Assembly (NCBI RefSeq): GCF_000764305.2
Contig: NW_025937263.1
Location: 372,001 to 436,000 of the forward strand
Source of the DNA: Hyalella azteca
Lineage: Eukaryota > Arthropoda > Malacostraca > Amphipoda > Hyalellidae
Length of the DNA stretch: 64,000 nucleotides
Direction of reading: 5' to 3'
A program made the position numbers and the translations under genes. Below the pieces are notes generated by a model. That model saw only the letters and a program-made list of their open reading frames with translations, was not told the origin of the DNA and ran no database searches. Each line of letters begins with the position of its first letter. Position 1 is the first letter of the stretch. This document shows, piece after piece, positions 1 to 11,800 of this stretch.

Positions 1-3000
1 TGAGCGCGTGGGTAGCGAGCGAGAACCGAGTTGGAAAACTCAATCGTCTTTGCTATCCTCAATGACAAATTTAATGTTAAAAGACTGTTGAGCGAGTCCA
101 TCCTTTTGTACATAATTGCAACAAATTCTGTGGCGAAGTGTGACATCATTTAAGTTATCAGACTCGGACATCCAGTTTTTGCACGGAGGAAACCATATCT
201 CGCCTCATTATCAATGCTTCGTTTGGGTGAGCTGGTTAATGAGCGTCAGGTCTTGAAAAAAGAAGCCCGAATGATAACTATAGTTTCTCGGTAAGCGATT
301 TTCGATGCATTAATTAAATATCAAAAGGAATAGATATTTGAATTCAATTTCCATAACTATTTCAAGTTCGCTCCAGGCTAGCCCAAAATAAATAATGATA
401 GACACATGATCATTAGGCGAGATTCGATACGAGTATACTTCGTTGATTAACTCTAATTATTCATATTAATTCAAAACGAACGGCATACACCTTGCAATTC
501 TATTTCCAAGTTCAGTATTTGGCCAGCAACTCCTTTTATGCAAAGCTAGCTTGAGTTTCTGGTGATGAAAATCAATGCATGTGTTAGCATATGTTGGAAT
601 TTGCTTGAGCAATTTCGTATCGTGGAAGCTGGTAAACAAAGCCGACATGGTTACGTTATGCCCCGGTGGCTGCAACGCTAGTAAGTCATAATATTGACAT
701 GGGGAACCTGGAGTCTCTGTGTTGAGTCTCTGACATCTTGCTCCTATAACGAGTCTCTTATAGGATGATTGGCCCGGAATTGATGCAGAATATAAGAGCA
801 TTACAACTTCACAACTTCCAACCACGTTGACTATAGAAGGAACCCTGCCATAAGCACTTGTCAAAGAAGAAAGATTGTCAATCACGGAGAGTAGCTTTAA
901 TCGTTTTCAATGATTATTTTTATGCAAAGGCGCGAATTGTGATGGAGGATGTCACACTGCGAAACGACGAGTGCCAGAAACACAGAAAAAAATGAAACCA
1001 AATTTCATTTTTTTCGTCCAACTTCAATTAGAGTTGGATAACAGCGCCCTGCTGGCCACTCATTTTATTATTTTGAGAATTATATTCTGGCGTAGTACAA
1101 TATCATTTCCCCTTCAAGTTAATTGTTTCTATGTCATAGACAGATTGGCTGATGAAGCAATTATTATGCCTTTTAAATCATCCCCTCATCATCGTGAGCG
1201 TGCATGAGTGTCCTCATTTTCCGCCTAATCGGCTTTGAGATTGAGATTCTCCAATCGGTTGAGTGAGAGATTCTCCTCAATATAAAGTTAACTAGTTAAT
1301 CGCCCACACGCGCAAGCCTTAAGATTGATTTCCCTTTGCAATATGGTTGTTGTTTAGGTCATAGTTGAAGGCAAGCCTAAAGGCGAGCTCATAATGCGAC
1401 GACCAACGTACTGAACGCTGCAGGCCGCTCCACCTGCATGGTCTGCTAACTCTTTCTCTGCCCTAAACTAAATTCCGACTTTGGCTTTGTCCGACTGGTA
1501 TTTATTTAGATCATCATTATAAAAATTTTTGATCCCTGATTTAAATTGAAATGATTCTTAATTTTGAATCGTGCCGTTAAAAATTTGTTAGCTAAGTTTT
1601 TAAAATCGTTTGGAAATTTTAAACAATTGAACCAATACATATATTAAATTCGCAATATTGTTGATTACAGTAATCCTTGAGCGATCTGAGTGTCTGGTTT
1701 TCAGCGGCTCGCTACCAATACGATGGAATTAAAAATAGAGTCCCTTCATTCATTGAGAAAACTCAACAGAGAATGAAGCTACGTCATATGTTTTATTGAC
1801 TGTGAATCCACTGATAATATTTATTTGATTCAGTTCCTCGTCGAGTTTGAATTTCTAAATCTTCTTCTCCCAATAAGTTCAACTGACTAGATTTCAAATT
1901 TTTCATAAGTTCCTGTGACATTAATAGCAAGAAAATAAAACAGATAAACAATAAAATGAAGTCGGGTCGATAAAAAAAATGGAAAAGTTTCCGCTATCGA
2001 ATCAATTTGTATCGCAAATGAGATCTGAACGCACAAATGCGCAAAAATTTTTAGATTAAATCACTCGGCGTTGATTGTCGAAATTTCAGGTAAGCTGTAC
2101 ACATTGTACACTATTTCTCAGTTAAATCATTTCCTCTTGAGCAATTCACCGTATCATATATTAAAGTAAACTCTCTCTCTCTCTCTATACTAACATTCCT
2201 AATATTAAAATAGTGAACGACGTCTGCTCATATCGCACAAAATAGAGGAGGTGTGTTGCTTTTCAAACTATTAAAACATGCTAATAAATGCACGAGTGAG
2301 ACAATTAATTAGGACTTACTTAATTAAGCAAGTGGGAAGTGATTAATGGAGGCTTAATCATGTGGAATCCTGTTACGGGACGCGACTAACGCACAATGCT
2401 GCGGAACGCGCAGCAGTGACACGAGTCATTATTCACATCAAAATAAATCAATCGAATTAAATGTAAAAAATTCATTTCAAATGAACAAAGACGACTTCCT
2501 ATTTAAAGGGATCTTCATCTGTTTACTCATTTTGGCATCTGAAGGCCATTCCGAATGGGCATAAACATCATTCGCGAGGATTCGAACGACGAAAATCTAG
2601 ACGCATACACAAGAAAGTTAGTACAACTTGTACTAACTTCCTGTAGTAGTTCTCCACTCTTCTTGCTTCTGAACGAGACAGATACTTCTTCCTAGTTATA
2701 TAGTTAAACAACTGAGGTTACCAAATAACATTCGGCTGATGTATTCGACTGAATTTTGGCCGCTGCACCTCAAGTCCCTTACTCCAGCTCAAAGTTTTCT
2801 AAAAAAATCCCAGCTTAGCCATTTTTCAACAGACCGACCAGAAAAAAAATCGACTCTAGGTACGCGGTTTGTTAGTTTAAGGATTTTAGAGGCGGTCTGC
2901 CGGTCGCAGTCTGGCCAGGTAACGAATTGTCGAGGCGGGAGTTGCCAAGAAAAACTGACTTCTTCAACGCCTCGCAATGTACACGTTCGATTCTGGATTA

Positions 3001-3361
3001 TTTAACACGAAGGAAAAATTGTTCTACTGAGATCCCAGTTAAACGGATACTAATCACCAGGAGCACTTGAAATTTAATTTGTAATGATGTATAATGAGAG
3101 CTAGAATCGTCTCGATTGAGAAAAAAACTGAACAAAGGATTTAAAAGCAAAGAAGACGCTAAGTAAATTCATCATATCTTAAATGAAAACGTATCGTAGA
3201 CTAGCTCCATCATCAGTTCTTAAACTTTCGTAGAATACAAGTACGATTTGTAGTGAAAATCAATATCATACAATGTGGTGAAAAGCTCGTGTATTTCCAT
3301 CATCTTGCGTGTAATTCGTAATTGTCGTTGAAATTTATTTATCACTGTTATATTGTTTTGT
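1..3361. other. No gene recognised
   Basis: AT-rich DNA. A 139-codon minus frame at 466-885 matches no family I know and is only marginally longer than chance. A (CT)n run lies at about 2171-2187. Confidence 0.4.
2615..2639. repeat. 25-bp palindrome
   Basis: 12-bp arms AAGTTAGTACAA / TTGTACTAACTT around a single central C. Confidence 0.85.
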
Positions 3362-3490
3362 CATTTTAGTTTAGAATTTTCGAAAGTTTAAAAGCGGAAG
3401 GTGAGCTTTGATAGATCCATCATTATGCGGTGTGAAGCGGGAGCGGAGGAATGTAGTGTGGAAGGTCCTGCATGGCGTGTATTATTAAAT
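3362..3490. repeat. Dispersed repeat family R1, copy 1
   Basis: Shares an ordered run of blocks with 30331-30454: CATTTTAGTT, GCGGAAG, TGCGGTGTGAA, and TCCTG followed by GTGTATTATTAAATT. Weaker similarity continues to about 3620. Class unknown. Confidence 0.5.
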
Positions 3491-5165
3491 TTAAATTATG
3501 ATATGTGATTTGAAATGAATAATTTATTTGTGTTTTATTATTTGTTTTATACACTTATTACTTTAATCTACTAGTCGGAACTTTAATTATTGTTCATTTA
3601 GTGTTTGTAGGAAAGTGTCAGCTAAACGGGACCCTATATGATCATTTGGCCGAGTTCGTGTATCGGTGACCTCAACAACATGAAATAGATTAAAACCTTA
3701 GTAAAGAGAAAACGACAAACGAAGTATTAAAAAACCTATCTATATATAATTTCAAGATGACAAGTACTATACGCGTTATCAAGACACCGTTTCTATTTGC
3801 ATGTATGCTGAGATTCAGAAATTCTTAAAGCCGAACAAATAGAGTTGGAACCGAATATCTTGCAATCTTTCTGTAAATGAAAAGTAGTAAACCGCACTTT
3901 ATATGGTGCGTGTTACTACACAAGAAGGCAAGGACTGTTACGACTAATGATATTGCATTTTCCAGGATTTACCCTATGCCAATGCATTTGCGTGTTGTTC
4001 AAAGCACAACGTATGGTATGTATGAATGCCTTACATTTGTGTTTTAAGGTGTGCATTTCGACGTATACAGAATTTCGATGAATAATTTATATTCTGAAGA
4101 CAGTTTACAATTTCGTTACAGGTGCCATCACATACACTCAGAAAAAAATGTGTCACATTGTCATAAAATATAGTGAAGCATTTTCTGCACATGGCACTGT
4201 CGATAGGCTCTTTTGCCAGGCCAAACTGTGTCAGGATGACCCAGTCAAGTGTAAAAAATGCTTCGTTATTTGGACAAATATTAAATTCTTTATCTGAGTG
4301 AAAGCAGAAAAATCACACAACGAATAAATAACTTATAAAACCTTCCGCCCTTCAATTCTTAAAACCCCAAGTGTAAACACATTTTTTAGACACATTTTTT
4401 CTTGAGGCCACAGTTCTGTCGTCCCTAGTGAGCGGATCAACAATAGGAAATTCTTAGCGCGCTGCAGCGCTGCAGCTTGTTTTCATTTATGAACTCGAAC
4501 CCATTTCACGAAAATAATAGCAAACGAAAAGCAATGCTTTACTTAAGGTGACCAATTCAATTGCCTATTTGAATTCGTAGTGATCTAAAATTTTGTGATG
4601 AAGTAGTTTTAACCACTTCTCTTATGGAAAATATCTGAGAATATAATTTTATTCTTGTATTTTGCATTTTTATATCTGCTTTCTTTTTACGTATGAATAT
4701 GTAGGAAACGAGTCAATCAGGCATCATATTCATTTGTACACAGCATAGTCGTGATTCTTGTTCGCATTACGCTAGATATCATAGACATCGGAGCACAGTA
4801 TAGATATAATGTTCGAACACATTAAGTCAGATATATTCATTGGTGAACAACGGATAGATAATTAGACATAATGCTTTAACGTATTAGGTCGGATATCATA
4901 ACATTGAAACTCAAATGTAATACTTGATAAAGCTTCCAAGTATTTCTTCTCATCACCATCTACGTAATAAATAAAATCAGTTCCAGAATGACAGCCAAGT
5001 TGACACAATATCCCGTCAGCATGAAACATTCATTGTTCTCCGGGATGCAAGAGGGAGATGTCTTTCATCATCTCCTGAGAGAACGTTATCTTGATCAGAG
5101 TGAAATATCGACTCGCCTACTTGTTGAATTTTTTAGAATACTTCTCGCAGGCAATAGAATCGCAG
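3491..5165. other. No gene recognised
   Basis: Contains only the TIR element at 4135-4300 and the flank of the CR1 tail. Confidence 0.4.
4135..4300. mobile_element. Small TIR element (MITE-like), class unknown
   Basis: 166 bp with imperfect inverted repeats of about 60 bp. Both ends start CACTCAGA, and both arms contain GAAGCATTTT followed by a CAC-TG block. No clear target duplication was found, so the superfamily is open. Confidence 0.45.
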
Positions 5166-5337
5166 GCAATAAGTCCAGCAGCTATATCAATCAATCGTCA
5201 GTTATGGAAAGATCGGGTTCCAAAGGCCGGATCCCTTGTGAATCAAGTCACGAAAAGTTCAAGAATCGGCAACAGGCCATGGGCCTATGTCTTCAACGCC
5301 AACACTTCTATTCTATTCTATTCTATTCTATTCTTCT
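5166..5337 (+). mobile_element. 5'-truncated CR1-like 3' tail
   Basis: About 170 bp nearly identical to the 3' UTR at 56810-56975 (both contain ATCCCTTGTGAATCAAGTCA and a run through AATCGGCAACAGGCCATGGG). It ends in a (TTCTA)n tail with at least four units, as expected of a 5'-truncated CR1 insertion that uses a short simple repeat as its 3' terminus. Confidence 0.75.
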
Positions 5338-6570
5338 GAAATTCGCTCGTCTAAATCAAAGCTGGAACTTTGATAAATTTCTCTGATTTGCGTATTATGG
5401 TACATTTTTATTTCCTTTTTTCTAAATAGATCTCACGAAAAGAAACCCTGTTCCGTCTTGAGCACCGCAAGCAGCCCCGTTCCCCAAGGTGTATTGCAGG
5501 CTTTCGTTGGTCCCGGCATTGCGACGCGGCTTTGTCTTTGCGACACCAAATTGTCCGCTTGGTTGGCTATGTCACCGCGGCAGCAGTTTGCTTCTCAAAA
5601 GGTACGCGCTCGAGACATTTTGCCGCGAGCTTATGCCGCTGCACAAGCTACTTTTCTAGGTCCGAAATACAACAATGAAATGCCTGCTCCCTGTATTTTA
5701 TAATAGAAAGTTATTGGGCCTCAGGTTGTGCAAGGAACTATGCAGCTTTGGTATAATGGAACTATGGTCATATTTGTTTCGGTTAAAACTTCAACGAAAG
5801 ATTGTGAAATTATCATTCGGCATTCGAAGCAACATCACTATTTATCAAATATTGCTCATTGGTGCAATCTAATTTAGAATTAGATAACATGGATAGATAA
5901 TAGGTTACCAGATATAAGATGGATTCTATAAAACTTGCTGTTTTTTAACAAAAAGGTCATACTATCTCAAAAGTTCAATTGTAGATCTGGACAAATCTTG
6001 GCGATTTATTACGTTGTCACCGGGAAGATTGTGGCATGAGAGCATAATATTGTAATAACTTAGCCGATTCTAATCGAACTGCTCTTATAGCACATCAAAT
6101 TCTTTGTCCAAATTTCTTAGCTATATTCTAGGAACCCATCCCCGTGAATCAAAATGAAGAGAAAGACCCACACAATTCGCGCATAAAAGAAGCGTTGACC
6201 TTAAACATCCATCAGCTAAATGGCCCAAGCTAAACTAAAAACTAAGGAAAATAACCTAAAAATTAAATAACGTCACACACAAGTTGAGAATTTGGAGAGA
6301 ATTTGCGCTTCTAGGTGCCAAAAAAAAAAATGAATTAGTCAATCAGAAAAAAAATTCATCTCGATCTGTTGAACTTCTCTTCATAAAAATTTGTTATATC
6401 ACACGTTACTTGAGAATATATGAAATAAATTATTGTCAGGCATCATATGTTATAATTTGTTTGCCTGTATGTATTTTTAATCGAGATTTTAATAGAAAAT
6501 AAACAAATGAACAATGGATTCGACACGACAAGAAGTCCATGAGTGAAAAATTGGAGCGTCAAGCATTTGG
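5338..6570. other. No gene recognised; GC-rich island at 5430-5700
   Basis: After a pyrimidine-rich acceptor-like site (TTTTTTCTAAATAG at 5429) two plus frames stay open to about 5676 and 5703 in a GC-rich patch. No family is recognised. The rest is AT-rich. Confidence 0.3.
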
Positions 6571-6860
6571 ACGAGACGGCATAGTGTAGAAGGCGAAACA
6601 GCAGAGTGCAGAAGGCGAAACAACATAGTGCAGAAGCAGAGGCAGCATAGTGCAGAAGGCGAGACAGTATAGTGCAGAAGGCGAGACAGTATAGTGCAGA
6701 AGGCGAGACAGTATAGTGCAGAAGGCGAGACAGCATAGTGCAGAAGGCGAGACAGTATAGTGCAGAAGGCGAGACAGTATAGTGCAGAAGGCGAGGCAGC
6801 AGAGTGCAGAAGGCGAGGCAGCAGAGTGCAGAAGGCGAGGCAGAACAATGCAGAAGAATA
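6571..6860. repeat. 22-bp minisatellite
   Basis: About 13 copies of a unit like GCGAGACAGTATAGTGCAGA plus AG. 22 is not a multiple of 3 and the unit lacks stops on the minus strand, so all three minus frames stay open; those long frames are not genes. A related degenerate tail continues to about 6990. Confidence 0.9.
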
Positions 6861-7848
6861 AAAGGTCAGGCAGCATGCAGAAAAGGCAGGAGACAGATAG
6901 GAGGCAGGTAGTACGTAGGATCGAATAGGCGACGGCATGAAGCAGACGACAAGCGGCATGGAGCAGAAGGCAGCAGAGTGCAGGAGGCAGCTGAGACTCG
7001 TCCCAAGTTAGTCACTTCGTCTCGCAAGTTCGATGCGGAGACAAGTTGCATGGGAGCGACCGTCTCGCGAGGCACTGTGCTGTGCCGTCCACATTTCAGG
7101 CGAGCAGCCTATCTTAGCCTTAGATTAAGTTGAGGACCTATAAGTACCTCGCTATTCACAAAATTTACACTTGAAATTTACTCCAACAAAATTTTCCTCG
7201 CGGAAAATTCTTCCTTATTATTATCACCTGTTCAATCGCATTCGAGCACATTCATCAGAAAACGACAAAGAAGACACAGAACGAAGAATTAGATCTGCAG
7301 TGAATATATGTGCCTTCAATTCGAGCCTCGAAGCTCAAAGCTTTTTGCTGCGTAAGGAACGAAACGAGCGTCACTTCGCTACAAACTTGCGTAGCTGTGA
7401 AGCAAGACATATCACAGCCTGTATAATGCATACCACATTAGCAGCGTTCCGAGTGCTCTACTTTAAAGCAGTACAGTAGCGCTCCGATCCTTAAGGTGTT
7501 TTAACTTTTATGTACATTATCTGAGTGTTAATTACTTAGATGCCAAATGTATCATTAAAAGTGATACACCGTCAATGATTAAAAAATGCAGCATAATCTA
7601 ATGTGTAAATTAATTTAGAATGTCATGTAGGTATATGCATCTCAATCAACATTGAGCACCTGAGGTTATTCTTAAAAACGTGCAGCGTTGAATTTTTATA
7701 TCAACATTAAGAGTTCCACTTCTTTATAGTTCAATCTCACTCGCTCTCTTCGTCGTTCACTACACGAATGCGCAATACAGCAACAAACTCAGATCAGACA
7801 ACAAACAAACAGCAAACTGCTCAGATTGTTTTCTTTTTTGTTTTGCAG

Positions 7849-7863
7849 ATATCATATTTTCAA
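7849..7863 (+). other. Candidate 15-nt microexon
   Basis: A 20-base T-rich tract ending TTTTGCAG precedes 7849, and GTGAGTA begins at 7864. The 15 nt between would encode five residues (ISYFQ) in one frame. Splice signals are good but the interval is too short to test for coding; it could be chance. Confidence 0.15.
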
Positions 7864-7909
7864 GTGAGTAATCGGCAGTACTAATTTAAATCGCCGTAGC
7901 TGCACTTAA

Positions 7910-8891
7910 GGGGAGCGTCTCGCCTAAAATTTATCTCAGTAATTTACAGAGGGATCAATCTGAAATTTGGTACACATGTGTATAAACCCTGAAATAAAAC
8001 AGGTTTTATTCGTGTCAATTTTTCGAAAAAATTGAAAGAAAACGTGAAATTTTTAGAAAACGACCAAAAAGGGGTACTTTAGAAAACCTATCTCCTCCTA
8101 GGATTTTCAAGCTACAACATCGAGACACATATCATTCGATGCGTAAAGACCCCATCTACAAAATTGTGTATAGGTTTTTTGAATTTCTCATTTTTGTGAG
8201 TGTGGGAGCATTTTGTCCGAAATTGTTTGAAATTTTCGATTTTACCTCCACTTTCCCCCCCTTTTTGCAACATAAAATCCGAACTATAACGAACTTAGAA
8301 AAACCCATACACAATTTTGTAGATCTTTCATTTGCAAATCGAACTGTTTATGTCTCATTGACGTAGCTTCAAAACTCTAGGAGGAGATAGGTTTTCCGTG
8401 ACAATAAGTGTGAATGTTGAGGCGCGACAAAGTCCCGCGCGCACCACAATATGCGCTCAATGTAGCATAGATTCCAAACTAAACGTTTCTGAAGCTTGAT
8501 TCCACTCATGGATGATGGGAGCAACTACATGCGCATCTCTCCCTACACTCCACCCCCCTTTCATGAAGTGTCGTGTACGTGAAAATCGACGTACAGAGAT
8601 GGTAGTGGTACCATTGGATAGGTCAGAAAGTCAGCTTTAAGATGGGACTAAACACGTAACTGCAGCACAACTCAAGTAGACACTATATTTAAAGAGCTCA
8701 CCAGCTAATTAGTTCCTATCTAATTACTTAAAGAACTCCCCCACCCGCTCCCCTTTCATTAAATGTCGTGAAACCATAAATAAACGGAGAGAGATGGCAG
8801 TGGTACCGTTGGACAGGGCAGAATGTCAGCTTTAAAATGAGTATAAAAACCGAAAAAGTGAAAATTTTCAATTTCAGGCGAGACGCTCCCC
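7910..8891. mobile_element. 982-bp nonautonomous element with TTAA target duplication
   Basis: Terminal inverted repeats begin GGGGAGCGTCTCGCC and end GGCGAGACGCTCCCC, flanked on both sides by TTAA (7906-7909, 8892-8895). The element contains a nested inverted repeat (arms about 8082-8175 and 8303-8397, roughly 80% identical) and an imperfect tandem duplication of about 190 bp (8551-8645 and 8741-8838). No transposase is encoded. TTAA duplication suggests a piggyBac-type transposase, although the termini do not start with the usual CCC. Confidence 0.75.
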
Positions 8892-8895
8892 TTAA

Positions 8896-11800
8896 ATTGC
8901 CGTCCGTATATTCAAGAAACAATAAGACAGTAGCTCATGAAATGATGGAAATTTGAATTACTACTAAACATCTGTTCCACACCCAATCCACGCACGTCTA
9001 CGCACTCCGTTAGAAATTAACGGAAATTTTGCAAGTTACCAGCACTTTCAAAAATAGTAGAGGAAGCTGAACGCATCTCGCTGGCGAGACCTCGTCTCAA
9101 AACAACGTCGTTAGTTGCATGGCAATGCGTCAAGTGCGTCAGACCTTTGTTATTTCCCGTAGTACCTTGAAAAATAAACTGCGGGTACTCAATTGTAGAA
9201 TTAATTATTTATCAGCCTGCTTTGGATATGTTTGCTTGTGAGTGCGTCTTTCCTACAACTGGGCATTCGTGGATTTTTGGATCAACGAGCGATTCCTTTT
9301 AATTGCTGTTGAAAAACTATATTTTTATATTTAATGCGGATACTAAGCGTAAACTCGGTAAAAACTTTAGATGAAGTCCCAGATATCCTCGTCGGAAAAA
9401 AAAAATCTTGCAGATTTTAAATGCATTTGAATGAGAGCAAAGTTGACGGAGAAAAAAAAACAGTTTATGGCCTGTAAACTCCTGGCAATTTCGTTGCTCG
9501 GCAATAAGATGCAGGGACAGTTTACGGGCCACCACTCGTCCAGTTTTCACGATATTTACCCAAGACATTACCGCGGCAAAGCAAAGCTGGAGCTCGACGA
9601 AATTAAAACCCTAAAATGAACAACAATTGTGTGTCGAAAACTACCGAATTTTCATCCTATTTTATGTTGTTACTGGTCCGATCTCGTTAAAGAGAACAAA
9701 ATTCCAACTAATTAATTATCTATACATTCAAATTAACAACACACACAACTACACTCCTATTTAATTGTGAAAATATATGCATTATATAGGCGGTTCGCTT
9801 ATTCAGTACAGAGTAGCTTTCATATTGAGATAAAAAAACGAATAAATTTGAAAATAGGGCAGTTTTGGAGAAATTTTCGATATCTTTCGTCAATATTAAC
9901 CTTAATTAAGGTGCACTGAAGATATTGTTTCGCTCTACAATATAGATTCAATAAAGTAACGGAAATGAAAACCAAAGGGTCGACTGGGAATTTTATAAGG
10001 ATGCGTGATGCTTGGAAAACAGCATTAATTCTATATCACAAGAAGAATTTACAACGGTATTAAGTTCGATGAAGAAGTTGTGAGTAAACGAAATGAATGT
10101 GTGTAAACAGCTAGAGACTCGAGCTGGTGGTTTGAAGCGCGCAGAATGGACTACTCGCTCTCTCTCTTGAAAACACGGCGCTGTAGTTCCGTTTAAAGTT
10201 TAAACAAAAAAATTGTTTCTAAAAAATTCGGCGCCAGAAAATAGTTTAACCTACCCTAAAGCAAGGAAAATTTCTCTACTTTCCGTAGTTATGGAATCAT
10301 CGGTACAATTTAACACGATGCAATATAATTTTTGTAAGTCTTGCTTTACTACTGATTCCAACTTAGAAACCTATATTCATACAAAAAAAATTAAACAAGA
10401 TCTCTGCATCAGTAAAAAAAATCTCTAACATGTCAATATTACCTAACGAATCTATTTAGCAATACATTGATCGTTAACAAAATCTCGGCATTATTAACTA
10501 GGATGCTATTTCCTGCTTAATTGGAACAATTATTTCGTTAAAAAAAATCCCCATTCGAAGCAGCAAGAAAATCTCCATTTCCTTAGTAAAATGAGTACAA
10601 GCTCACCAACGGTCACCCAGACCCAACCGGTACGCGTCACTCACCTGAAAAAGGAGATGACAAATTTCATTAAAAATCATGCAACTTTCTTTGCGAAAGT
10701 AGTAACATTATCATTTTAAAGCGTTAAAGAATTCGCTGGATAATCGTGGGGAGCAATTGGTGACGAGCTAAGGCCCAGTTTTCCATATTCAAGTTTCAAA
10801 AATAATACATGTAAGTATTGCCTTCCGTAAAATATTAAGAAAGTCACAGAAAGTAACTTTTACGTTCCGATTTGAGAACATAAATTGTTTTCGTAATTAA
10901 AGCACAATGTTTGCATCCATAGTTTTCAATGATAACACTGGAATGCGTTTCGCTAAACGTTCCTAGTCTTAGGAGGATTTCGAGTGGGAAAATTAACTAA
11001 AGAAGCTGTATCTTCCCAGCTTCTTGCAGATAAATATTATTTGGGAGTCTAAAGAAGCGTTTGGATGTTCTAAGTTGCCATTATTCGAAGCAGTCGTTTT
11101 AAAGTGAGATTTAGTATGAAATTTGAAAATTGAAAAAATTTACATAAACTTTTTACAGACCTAATGATATTTTAGAATAAAAGATGTTATGTAAGCGATC
11201 AAATATTATCGAATAAGGTACCTCGAGGTTTAAATTACGTCTTTTGCATGGTATAAATTTATCAATCTCTTTCTTTCAAGTAAATTCAACCCTAAAAAAT
11301 TTGCTTCATCTTTTCACAGAGAAACTGTCCGAAATTGTTCGTATTCCAGCCAAAACGGCTAAATAGCCAACACAAATAAATATAATTCATGCTTAAATAC
11401 CACAATTTCGATGCTGAACAGAAAGAGGAAGATCCCGCAGCTCATATAAATTCAAATTGGTCGTGATTCAAAATATAATTGGCTTGCGAACGAATCCTTT
11501 ATAATTTCATTCATCAAAAAAGTACGGTTAACATCCTGAGCTCCGTAACACCGCAATGCTTGCAATCCATGTTCACGGTAATTGATGCACTAAGGCTTAC
11601 CTAATCTATATAATACGAGTACCAGCTAAAATATACGGAAATTAAATCCTTTAATTAGCAACTGGATTCATAACAACAGATGCCAGCGCTATGGCCACAT
11701 AAAAAGTGCTGATAAAAATTAACGTAAAAGTTCACGCGTTCAAATTAGCGCCTAAAGCTCAGGTGTGCGTCTTAATTGTTTAAAATTTTAGCGCATAAAA

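Noticed and set aside
2070..2100. Plus-strand ratchet-like TTTCAG|GTAAGC
   Set aside because: The upstream tract (TTGATTGTCGAAA) is not pyrimidine-rich, so the acceptor is too weak.
2970..2995. tRNA T-loop-like CGTTCGATTCTGG
   Set aside because: No matching acceptor, D or anticodon stems upstream; no tRNA could be folded here.
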